Of a stretch of 11,883 bases of DNA, positions 6,020-11,883 are shown one piece after another. Origin of the DNA: Sulfurimonas sp. (lineage in GTDB: Bacteria; Campylobacterota; Campylobacteria; Campylobacterales; Sulfurimonadaceae). The stretch's first letter is position 1, and each line of letters opens with the position of its first letter. The notes beneath the pieces are model-generated. The model did not search any database and was not told where the DNA came from. It saw only the letters and a list, made by a program, of their open reading frames with translations. A program made the translations under genes and the position numbers. The stretch covers positions 1 to 11,883 of the forward strand of contig DTVI01000031.1 of the NCBI GenBank assembly GCA_012963655.1, in the 5' to 3' direction.

Positions 6020-6574
6020 TTAAAAACTTCTTCTTCCCTGGTTCACCCATTCTAGGACCCAAGGCCATTGGCCATAATTACTATCTGAATTTAAGTGACC
6101 ACCCTTTTCTATCACCTTCATAGGTACAGATAATGCAATCCGCATAGCCGTAGCTTCTTCTTGTGTAAGGTATGGATCGTCTGTTGATGTTACTAACATA
6201 ACCTCTTTGGCATAGAGTTTTTTAGGATAATGCGCAGGAAAAAAAGTTTTAATTGCTGCGAGGTCTAAGTCCATTCGTGGTGGAGCAACCATAAGAAGTC
6301 GTTCAACCACTTCCATTTCACCCTCTTCACATAAATGAAACCACAAGGTATTTGCCATAGAATGACAAATAACGACTTCAGGCTGAAATTCTTTCAGTAT
6401 CTTTTTCACCTGAGCCATCCACTTCTTTTTAGTTGGAAAATGAGGGTTTTCTAAGAGGGGAAAATGCACTTTTCCATAATCTTTTGCAATTTCACCTGCT
6501 AACCATGACTGCCAATGAGGGTTATCTGAACCACCCCAACCATGTAGGATAAGTGTTTTAGCTCTATTTGACAT
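6020..6574 (-). CDS. RBBP9/YdeN-family alpha/beta serine hydrolase
   Basis: This is a small cytoplasmic serine hydrolase of the RBBP9/YdeN (DUF1057-like) type; members carry out esterase-type reactions with mostly unknown natural substrates. From the chosen start it has 184 residues, the usual family size. Motifs are LILHGWGGSDNPHWQSWL (8-25), nucleophile elbow CHSMAN (70-75) with Ser72, TSTDDPYLT (129-137) with the likely acid Asp133, and GGHLNSDSNYGQWP (158-171) with catalytic His160. The triad is complete, although the usual Gly-x-Ser-x-Gly elbow is Cys-His-Ser-Met-Ala here. I chose the ATG at 6574 because homologs start a few residues before the LILHG strand; it overlaps the dxr stop by 11 bp. 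An ATG at 6610, with AGGAAG 12 nt upstream, would add 12 residues and is the alternative. Co-transcription with cdsA-dxr is clear. A functional link is not. Confidence 0.85.
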   Translation of the reverse strand: MSNRAKTLILHGWGGSDNPHWQSWLAGEIAKDYGKVHFPLLENPHFPTKKKWMAQVKKILKEFQPEVVICHSMANTLWFHLCEEGEMEVVERLLMVAPPRMDLDLAAIKTFFPAHYPKKLYAKEVMLVTSTDDPYLTQEEATAMRIALSVPMKVIEKGGHLNSDSNYGQWPWVLEWVNQGRRSF

Positions 6575-7628
6575 AGGCTCTGACTTCTTTATCCAAGACA
6601 AAGACCTCATCTAAAGAAGTCACTTCCTTATCAAAATGGGCATAGGCTTGAATGATTTTTTTAGAGATATCTAAGAAAGAACATTTACCTTCTATAAATA
6701 GTTCAATTGCTGCTTCATTGGCTGCATTTACTACAAGTCCACGTTTAGGATTTTTTAGTAAGTCGTCTTTGATTTCCCAGATAGGATAACGCTCCGCTGT
6801 AATCTCTCTAAATTCTAAAGAACCAATCTTTAGTAACTCTACGGGCTTTAGAATCTGTTCTTCGACCTTCCCCATAATTGCATAAGAAATAGGAAGTTTC
6901 ATATCTGCATGGGCAAAATGTGCCGTCGTAGAGCCATCTTTAAAATCTATAAGGGCATGAATAAGAGACTGTGTTTCAATAATCGCGTCATACTGTCCTT
7001 CTCCAAAAAGCCATCTTGCTTCTAAAAGTTCAAAGGTCTTATTTACCATAGAGGCAGAGTCAATAGTTATCTTTTGGCCCATAGACCAATTAGGATGTTT
7101 AAGCGCATCTTTTAAGCTAGCATTTTGAAGTTTTTCTAAAGGCCAATCTCTAAAAGCTCCCCCTGAAGCTGTAATTATCATTTTTTGAACAGGACGATTT
7201 TCATTTAACAAGTACCATAAACCAAAGTGTTCAGAATCAATGGGTTGTATCTTAGAAATATCTATAAAGGCACCTGCAGCTACTAAAGACTCTTTATTAG
7301 CTAAGGCAACCTTTTTCCCACATTCTATGGCTTTTAGCGTTGGTCTTAAGCCTAAAAATCCAACTAAAGAGTTAATGACTAAGTCTGAATCTGAGCTCTC
7401 AATAGCTTCAAGTATTCCATCTTCACCAAAAAGAACCTTTGAATGATTAACCTTAGCTATATCTTCTTGATTTGCAATTACAACCATACGTGGAGAAAAC
7501 TCAGCTATCTGTTTATTTAGTTTATCAATGCTACGACCTGCAACCAATACGTCTATCTTAAGATTAAAACGTCTTGCAATTGAAAGTGTGTTTGTTCCAA
7601 TGGAACCTGTACTACCAAGAAGTATCAA
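6564..7628 (-). CDS. dxr: 1-deoxy-D-xylulose 5-phosphate reductoisomerase Dxr (IspC)
   Basis: Dxr rearranges and reduces DXP with NADPH to 2-C-methyl-D-erythritol 4-phosphate, the committed step of the MEP isoprenoid pathway that feeds undecaprenyl phosphate and the menaquinone side chain. The 354 residues show the dinucleotide-binding LLGSTGSIG (3-11), LANKESLV (109-116), metal and substrate residues in DSEH (131-134), TASGGAF (153-159), HPNWSMG (178-184) in the flexible active-site region, NKTFELLEA (196-204) and NAANEAA (301-307). It is shorter than the E. coli enzyme (about 398), as usual in this phylum. The start codon is TTG at 7628, immediately after the cdsA stop TAA with no gap. AGAGG (7643-7639) lies 10 nt upstream within cdsA. 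Translational coupling to cdsA is likely. The TTG cannot be moved far downstream, because the Rossmann strand starts at residue 2. Confidence 0.96.
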   Translation of the reverse strand: MILLGSTGSIGTNTLSIARRFNLKIDVLVAGRSIDKLNKQIAEFSPRMVVIANQEDIAKVNHSKVLFGEDGILEAIESSDSDLVINSLVGFLGLRPTLKAIECGKKVALANKESLVAAGAFIDISKIQPIDSEHFGLWYLLNENRPVQKMIITASGGAFRDWPLEKLQNASLKDALKHPNWSMGQKITIDSASMVNKTFELLEARWLFGEGQYDAIIETQSLIHALIDFKDGSTTAHFAHADMKLPISYAIMGKVEEQILKPVELLKIGSLEFREITAERYPIWEIKDDLLKNPKRGLVVNAANEAAIELFIEGKCSFLDISKKIIQAYAHFDKEVTSLDEVFVLDKEVRAYVK

Positions 7629-8393
7629 TTAAACTAAACCTCTTAAAAGAACAAGCATAATAATAGAAGCAAAGAGGTAACCATCTACACGGTCTAGAAT
7701 TCCACCATGTCCGGGTAAGATATCACCACTGTCTTTTACACCTGCTTGTCTTTTTAAGTAAGACTCAAATAAATCACCAAAAACAGAAGCAATTCCTCCA
7801 AGTAATGAGATAACAATTGCCTTATCAATATCAACAAAGGTAATACCCACCATAAAACCTAAACCTGTTGAAACTAAAATACCACCGGCAACGCCTTCTA
7901 AGGTCTTATTAGGACTTGTTTCACAGAACTTTGTTTTACCAATGCTCTTACCCACAAAATAAGCACCAATATCAGCCCCTGCAACCACAACTAAAAGCCA
8001 TAGCATAGAGATAATCCCATATTCACTGTACATTGTTAGTAAAAATAAGAAACTTGCTGTTGGATAAATAAAAGGAAAAAAGTATTTAAACTTTAATTCT
8101 TTCGTATACGCTAGAACAGAACCGAAGATAACCGCTGCTATAAAAAACAAGTCATCAGCATAAGGATAAAACCCAGCTACTAACCATAAAATGGCGGCAT
8201 AAGCATAAAGCGTATTATTCTCAATTCCAAAAAGCTTATTTGCCTCATAAAAAGAGATAAGATATAAGGCCCCAAAAACCAGCCACATTAGAAAAAAGTT
8301 ATCAATAAATCCAATAACTATAATCCCCGCTAACAAAGCTAAACCTGTTGTGATACGCTGAGGGTCAATCCCTTTTTTCTCTAGCCAATCCAT
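7629..8393 (-). CDS. cdsA: Phosphatidate cytidylyltransferase CdsA
   Basis: CdsA is the inner-membrane enzyme that makes CDP-diacylglycerol from phosphatidic acid and CTP, the branch point for all bacterial phospholipids. The 254-residue protein is dominated by membrane segments, roughly at 16-49, 63-98, 107-122, 128-147, 168-187 and 191-206, plus a C-terminal segment. It carries the full family signature at 211-237: Ser211, Lys214-Arg215, Lys220-Asp221, Pro227, His229-Gly-Gly and Asp234-Arg-Val-Asp237. The upstream motif ADIGAYFVGKSIGKTKF and SPNKTLEGVAGG (160-171) are also present. AAGGA (8399-8403) lies 5 nt from the ATG. It is first in the cdsA-dxr-hydrolase unit, with a candidate -10 in the 62-bp gap upstream. 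The cdsA-dxr pairing is common in bacteria, including Campylobacter. Confidence 0.96.
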   Translation of the reverse strand: MDWLEKKGIDPQRITTGLALLAGIIVIGFIDNFFLMWLVFGALYLISFYEANKLFGIENNTLYAYAAILWLVAGFYPYADDLFFIAAVIFGSVLAYTKELKFKYFFPFIYPTASFLFLLTMYSEYGIISMLWLLVVVAGADIGAYFVGKSIGKTKFCETSPNKTLEGVAGGILVSTGLGFMVGITFVDIDKAIVISLLGGIASVFGDLFESYLKRQAGVKDSGDILPGHGGILDRVDGYLFASIIMLVLLRGLV

Positions 8394-8429
8394 AAAATTC
8401 CTTATATCTTAATATCTGTTATTTATCGT

Positions 8430-8435
8430 ATTATA
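8430..8435 (-). promoter_or_regulatory. Candidate -10 element upstream of cdsA
   Basis: On the minus strand, GATATAATACG in the 62-bp gap contains an exact TATAAT at 8435-8430, 37 bp before the cdsA start. No convincing -35 hexamer is found 16-18 bp upstream. It may give cdsA-dxr-hydrolase a promoter of its own, apart from read-through from the oxygenase gene. Confidence 0.35.
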
Positions 8436-8455
8436 TCGCATTTAATACAGTACTG

Positions 8456-9049
8456 CTAAGTGCCCTTGAACCAACCCGCAATGGAATATCTATCTATCTT
8501 AGAAGGAAGTACCTCATGAGGAAACTTATCTGATAAAAATATTACTATAGTTCCTATCTTTGGAGCCACCTTTGCAAGAACAGTTTTTCCTTCTTCATCA
8601 TAAATCAAAAGTTCCCCGCCATCTCCTTCTTTCCAATCTGGTGTAAGATAAAAGACCGTGGTTAAAAGGCGTTTATTAGAGCCTTTTAAAACATCTACAT
8701 GTTTTTGATAAAAAGCCCCTTCGTCATAATGTGCAAAATGTGCCTCATACTCGACTAAACCCATATAAAGAGCTCTATTGATAGCCTGACGTAAAATCTC
8801 CATAGATTCTAAATAAGTTCTTTCACTCTCTTCTTTACCTTCAAGCCATAAGGTCTTATCAGAACGAATTTTCTTTACTCTTTGGCGTTCACTTCCTCGT
8901 CCTATCTTTGCTTTAGTAAGACTTGTTAAACTACTTACATGCTTATATAAATTTTGCACAAGAATACCGTCTAAAGCATTTTGAAGAATTATATATCCAT
9001 CTTCAGCAATATTATCTATAATTTGATCAATTATATTTTTATCATTCAT
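8456..9049 (-). CDS. 2OG-Fe(II) oxygenase, prolyl-4-hydroxylase-like
   Basis: The 197-residue product is a predicted cytoplasmic non-haem iron dioxygenase that couples 2-oxoglutarate decarboxylation to hydroxylation of a substrate. The double-stranded beta-helix core has its iron triad: His117 and Asp119 in FAHYDEGAFYQKHVDVLKG (105-123) and His178 in KFPHEVLP (175-182). Arg187 in DRYSIAGWF (186-194) would bind the 2OG carboxylate. Further family features are LLTTVFYLTPDW (128-139) and GDGGELLIY (142-150). It most resembles the SM-20/EGLN-like prolyl hydroxylases. A Pseudomonas member of that group hydroxylates EF-Tu, but nothing here shows that substrate. No good Shine-Dalgarno sequence precedes the ATG at 9049. 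The gene is divergent from purM and 62 bp upstream of cdsA on the same strand. Its reaction class is well supported; its substrate is unknown. Confidence 0.87.
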   Translation of the reverse strand: MNDKNIIDQIIDNIAEDGYIILQNALDGILVQNLYKHVSSLTSLTKAKIGRGSERQRVKKIRSDKTLWLEGKEESERTYLESMEILRQAINRALYMGLVEYEAHFAHYDEGAFYQKHVDVLKGSNKRLLTTVFYLTPDWKEGDGGELLIYDEEGKTVLAKVAPKIGTIVIFLSDKFPHEVLPSKIDRYSIAGWFKGT

Positions 9050-9072
9050 AAAAGTATTCTAGTAAAAACTTC

Positions 9073-9100
9073 ATTAAAATCACTTCTAAACTTTTTCCAA
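9073..9100 (-). promoter_or_regulatory. Putative promoter of the 2OG-Fe(II) oxygenase gene
   Basis: On the minus strand TTGGAA (9100-9095) and TTTAAT (9078-9073) are separated by 16 bp, 23 bp before the start codon. The leader would be short and lacks a clear Shine-Dalgarno sequence. It overlaps the -35 region of the divergent purM promoter. Confidence 0.35.
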
Positions 9101-9109
9101 TATTGCCTA

Positions 9110-9118
9110 TGCTATAAT
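9110..9118 (+). promoter_or_regulatory. Extended -10 promoter of purM
   Basis: TGCTATAAT combines an extended -10 dinucleotide (TG at 9110-9111) with a perfect TATAAT (9113-9118). The -35 position holds only a C/T-rich stretch (9090-9100), which an extended -10 can tolerate. Initiation near 9125 leaves about 30 nt of leader containing AGGAG at 9145-9149, 5 nt before the purM ATG. Confidence 0.6.
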
Positions 9119-9154
9119 TCCGATAATAATTTTAATGACCCTTCAGGAGACATA

Positions 9155-10150
9155 ATGAGCCAAATCTCATATAAAGACGCTGGTGTTGATATCGACGCAG
9201 GAAATAGCTTTGTTGATAATATCAAGCCTATAGTAAAATCTACTTTTACACCCCATGTTTTAGGAGGGATTGGTTCATTTGCTGGTGCTTATGAACTTCC
9301 AACGGGTTACAAACAACCTGTAATGCTCGCGGCAACTGATGGTGTTGGTACTAAACTTAAACTAGCTATTGATAGTGGTAAGCATGATACAGTAGGTATT
9401 GACCTTGTTGCTATGTGTGTTAATGACCTTATTTGTAATTGGGGAACACCTTCATTTTTCTTAGATTATTATGCAACAGCAAAACTTTCTGTGGATGAAG
9501 CGACTTCTGTAGTTGCTGGTATCGCTGAGGGTTGTAAGCAGAGTGAGTGTTCACTTATTGGTGGGGAAACTGCTGAAATGCCTGGTATGTACGCACAAGG
9601 CGATTATGACTTAGCTGGCTTTTCTGTTGGTATTGCTGAAAAGAGTGAACTGGATAGAGTATCTTTAGTAAAAGAAGATGACATTTTAGTTGCTCTTCCT
9701 TCTTCAGGTTTTCATTCAAATGGTTTTTCTCTTGTTAGAAAAGTACTTTTTGACAAAATGGGTCTAAACTTTGATGATGATTTTAACGGTCGTCCTTTAA
9801 TTGATGTTCTTTTAGAGCCAACACGTATTTATGTAAAACTATTTAAAGAGCTTAAAGACAAGCTTGTTGCTATGGCACATATCACAGGTGGTGGTTTAGT
9901 GGAAAACCTTCCTCGTGTACTTCCAGATCATTTATATGCAGATGTAGACTCTTCACTTCTACGTCCTCTTCCAATCTTTGAACTTTTAGCTGAGCATGTT
10001 GAAAGAGAAGAGATGTACAGAGCATTTAACATGGGAATTGGTATGGTTCTTGTAGTGCGTCCTGAGAATGTAGACGCTGTTCTTGCTGGTTCTGATGGAT
10101 ATGTAATTGGAACAATAAAAGCTGGAGACAAATGTGTTAAAATGTCTTAA
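9155..10150 (+). CDS. purM: Phosphoribosylformylglycinamidine cyclo-ligase PurM (AIR synthase)
   Basis: PurM uses ATP to close the imidazole ring of aminoimidazole ribonucleotide from FGAM, the fifth step of purine synthesis. The start at 9155 (MSQISYKDAGVDIDAG) is chosen because this is where the family begins and AGGAG lies 5 nt before it. The frame stays open upstream for 58 more codons through the promoter region, and that extension is not protein-like. The 331 residues show GGIGSFAGAYELP (37-49), AATDGVGTKLKLA (59-71), MCVNDLICNWG (87-97), LIGGETAEMPGMY (134-146), LPSSGFHSNGFSLVRKV (181-197), HITGGGLVENLPRVLP (242-257) and FNMGIGMVLVV (291-301). Length is at the short end of the normal range, with a compact C-terminus. 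No other pur gene is adjacent. The stop codon lies in the 5' arm of a strong hairpin. Confidence 0.97.
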   Translation: MSQISYKDAGVDIDAGNSFVDNIKPIVKSTFTPHVLGGIGSFAGAYELPTGYKQPVMLAATDGVGTKLKLAIDSGKHDTVGIDLVAMCVNDLICNWGTPSFFLDYYATAKLSVDEATSVVAGIAEGCKQSECSLIGGETAEMPGMYAQGDYDLAGFSVGIAEKSELDRVSLVKEDDILVALPSSGFHSNGFSLVRKVLFDKMGLNFDDDFNGRPLIDVLLEPTRIYVKLFKELKDKLVAMAHITGGGLVENLPRVLPDHLYADVDSSLLRPLPIFELLAEHVEREEMYRAFNMGIGMVLVVRPENVDAVLAGSDGYVIGTIKAGDKCVKMS

Positions 10151-10169
10151 AAGAGTCTCCTCTTTTAAG
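10146..10169 (+). terminator. Hairpin at the purM 3' end
   Basis: A perfect 10-bp stem pairs CTTAAAAGAG (10146-10155) with CTCTTTTAAG (10160-10169) around the loop TCTC, and the purM stop lies inside the 5' arm. There is no T run after it (AACACCCC follows); the T's lie in the 3' arm itself. It could be a weak terminator or an mRNA-stabilising 3' end that allows some read-through into the next gene 38 bp on, which has no obvious promoter. Confidence 0.55.
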
Positions 10170-10206
10170 AACACCCCTCCTAAACTTCCAGTGGCTAAAC
10201 TAATCT

Positions 10207-11778
10207 ATGGATAATGAACTCTTAGACATTTTCACCTATAAACTTTTATCTGATATTCCCCTTATGAGAGAAGATATATCTTTATTATCAAATGAAAAAG
10301 ATGATGCTATCGCAAAACTTTTTCGACACTTCCATAACTATAAGGCTTCTGCCTCTTACCTTCAACTTAACGAATTTTTTCTTCTTGTTTCTCAGGGCGA
10401 AAATATTTTAAATGCTCTTAGATATTCTTTAGATCAGGTAGGAGAGCATGACCTTAAATGGTTAAATGCTTGTATTTCTCAACTTCAAATTTGGTGTGAT
10501 GAACTTATCCTTGGAGACGAGCTTTCTAATAAAAGCCCTTCTTTATTTCCTTCTATCTCTATCTTAGATGATAATGAAAAAATGGCAGTTCTTATGAGCA
10601 GACTTACTATTGTATATACTGATACAAATCCTCAAAACTCTAAAAAAATCAAGGCAGTTCTTTCTCAAGTTTTTAAAAATGTTTATATTTTAAATGATTT
10701 TGACAAAATTAAAACTTCCTTATTAAATAATACAGGTGATATTTTTATAATAAACCTTCAAGAGGACAGTATAGAAATGAGTAAAAAGCTCCTTATACTC
10801 AAGCCTGACATCGCACTTATAACAGCTATTCCGGGGCTGAAAATTCGTCAAAGATCACGTCTTTTACTTCAGGGAATGACTCACTCTATCCCTGCGCCTA
10901 TACAATCAAAAGATTTAAAACGGCAGCTTCATAAGCTTGTTACCTCACATTTTTCAAAAGTATATGCTCTTATTTCACATAAGAAGATTTATAACTTTAT
11001 TCAAGGACTAGACCCTTTACCTAGTTCTATCGAGGCAATAGCAAAGCTTTGTGATGAAGAAGAAAGTTCTATGAAAGATATTATCAAGGTAGTGCAATCT
11101 GACTCAATTACCACCGCAAGTATCTTGCACGCCGCAAATATGCCAATCTATGGTGTAAGCAGTACCTCATCAATAGAACAAGCCGTCGTTTCATTTGGAA
11201 AAAAACTGATTAAAGCGATTACGCTAAGTGATATGTCTTCTAAGATTGGTAGTCTAAATCTACAAGCCTATAATATTGATGAGCAGCAATTTAAACTAAG
11301 TTCTCAAGTACGTTTAGCCCTCATGAATACTTGGTATTCTCGTGTTAATAAAAGTCATTTAAGTCTTTTATCTTCTTCCTCAATTTTAGGTAATCTAGGA
11401 GAAATTTTAATCAATCAAGAACTTATTAATGAGGGCTTGGGTACTGAATTTAGAAACTATGAAAAAAGTGAACTTTCAAAGGCTGAGGTTAGCTTACTTA
11501 AAACAAGCACGGCCTTTGTTACCGCCGATATCCTCGAATTTTGGGATTTAGATACTGACTTAGTAGACTCTATTAGATATAGTGACTCACCTTTTAATGC
11601 AAGCACTCAAGAAATACAAGTATTAGCCTGTGCTAACTCTGTTGTATACACCTTAGTCACTCCTTATGGTGAAGTCTTGAATGAAATACCTAAAGAGACT
11701 AAAGACATAATGTTAAAAGCTGGTTTTGAGGTATCTGTACTTGAAGAAGCGCTTGAGAAGGTAAGAAAAACTTTATAA
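10207..11778 (+). CDS. HPt-like / degenerate receiver / HDOD signalling protein
   Basis: A 523-residue cytoplasmic signalling protein with three recognisable parts. Residues about 5-105 are helical and resemble a histidine phosphotransfer (HPt) domain: LFRHFHNYKASASYL (38-52) matches the R-x-x-H-x-x-K-G-x-A pattern, with His43 as candidate phosphoacceptor and Lys46 kept, but Gly replaced by Ala. Residues about 131-245 have receiver-like (REC) strands, with Asp139 in the acidic position. The phosphoacceptor position in GDIFIINLQED appears to be Asn183, and the conserved Lys near SIPAPI is missing, so it is probably a pseudo-receiver. Residues about 262-465 form an HDOD domain (FIQGLDPLPSSIEAIAKL, SILHAANMPIYG, SIEQAVVSFGKKLIKAITL), a module found in bacterial regulators of motility, stress and c-di-GMP signalling. 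The ATG at 10207 is preceded at once by an in-frame stop; the Shine-Dalgarno sequence is weak. Domain calls for HPt and REC are inference; HDOD is firmer. Confidence 0.75.
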   Translation: MDNELLDIFTYKLLSDIPLMREDISLLSNEKDDAIAKLFRHFHNYKASASYLQLNEFFLLVSQGENILNALRYSLDQVGEHDLKWLNACISQLQIWCDELILGDELSNKSPSLFPSISILDDNEKMAVLMSRLTIVYTDTNPQNSKKIKAVLSQVFKNVYILNDFDKIKTSLLNNTGDIFIINLQEDSIEMSKKLLILKPDIALITAIPGLKIRQRSRLLLQGMTHSIPAPIQSKDLKRQLHKLVTSHFSKVYALISHKKIYNFIQGLDPLPSSIEAIAKLCDEEESSMKDIIKVVQSDSITTASILHAANMPIYGVSSTSSIEQAVVSFGKKLIKAITLSDMSSKIGSLNLQAYNIDEQQFKLSSQVRLALMNTWYSRVNKSHLSLLSSSSILGNLGEILINQELINEGLGTEFRNYEKSELSKAEVSLLKTSTAFVTADILEFWDLDTDLVDSIRYSDSPFNASTQEIQVLACANSVVYTLVTPYGEVLNEIPKETKDIMLKAGFEVSVLEEALEKVRKTL

Positions 11779-11883
11779 AATGCTAGTTTATCTAGGCCAT
11801 ATTCTTTTAGGTAGATACTTCTTAATCCTACGGTTGCGAAGCTAAGAACTTTTACCCAATAGACTTACTCTTATATTGTTATT
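11779..11883. other. Intergenic tail with no recognised feature
   Basis: The last 105 bp after the HDOD gene hold no recognisable gene, tRNA or clear terminator. A 21-codon ORF (11780-11845, plus) starts 1 bp after the HDOD stop but has no ribosome-binding site and no family look. A weak TTCTTA/TAAGAA pairing occurs around 11819-11848. The region may be the leader or 3' part of a neighbour outside the window. Confidence 0.5.

Noticed and set aside
7240..7446. A 68-residue plus-strand ORF antisense to dxr
   Set aside because: It lies wholly within dxr, on the opposite strand, and shows no independent coding evidence.
8981..9154. A 58-codon N-terminal extension of purM
   Set aside because: It runs through the divergent promoter region and into the oxygenase gene. 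PurM family proteins begin at the ATG at 9155, which has a good ribosome-binding site.
9928..10174. Two minus-strand ORFs opposite the purM 3' end
   Set aside because: They are antisense shadows of well-conserved PurM sequence, with no start signals.
11780..11845. A 21-codon hydrophobic ORF after the HDOD gene
   Set aside because: There is no ribosome-binding site, no homolog recognised, and it is too short to support as a gene or as a gene fragment.

Overview
The window is about 11.9 kb of AT-rich, densely packed chromosomal DNA holding housekeeping genes. Gene content and order point to the Campylobacterota (epsilonproteobacteria), probably a free-living Sulfurimonas/Sulfurovum-like sulfur oxidiser. 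The grounds are a futalosine-pathway menaquinone gene next to fliQ and murB beside recA, the cdsA-dxr-X-tsaD order familiar from Campylobacter, and a short outer-membrane barrel of the TIGR04219 type. The taxonomic call rests on recalled synteny and protein character, not on a search.

Layout, left to right. Positions 1-938 (minus strand) hold the 5' part of recA, cut by the window edge. A 238-bp AT-rich divergent region follows, with two copies of a 17-bp palindrome-like sequence. Positions 1177-3140 (plus) form a tight cluster of mqnD-like, fliQ and murB. This cluster converges on, and overlaps by 4 bp, a minus-strand outer-membrane protein gene. Next on the minus strand come tpx (thiol peroxidase) with its own promoter-like region and terminator-like hairpin, and tsaD (tRNA t6A synthesis).

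Upstream of tsaD lies a roughly 230-bp structured intergenic stretch that looks like a dispersed repeat or a decayed element. It is followed (minus) by an RBBP9-like serine hydrolase, dxr and cdsA, which are abutting or overlapping and surely co-transcribed. A 2OG-Fe(II) oxygenase gene of unknown substrate sits upstream on the same strand. It is divergent from purM (plus), and the two promoters appear to overlap. After purM and a strong hairpin comes a 523-residue signalling protein with an HPt-like domain, a degenerate receiver and an HDOD domain. The last 105 bp contain no recognisable gene.

Most genes serve core biosynthesis: menaquinone, peptidoglycan, isoprenoid, CDP-diacylglycerol, purine and t6A. 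No complete mobile element, CRISPR array, defence island, rRNA or tRNA is visible. The items most worth a second look are the HPt/pseudo-receiver/HDOD protein, the intergenic repeat-like element at 5788-6014, and the paired palindromes upstream of recA. I do not see a convincing new multi-gene system.
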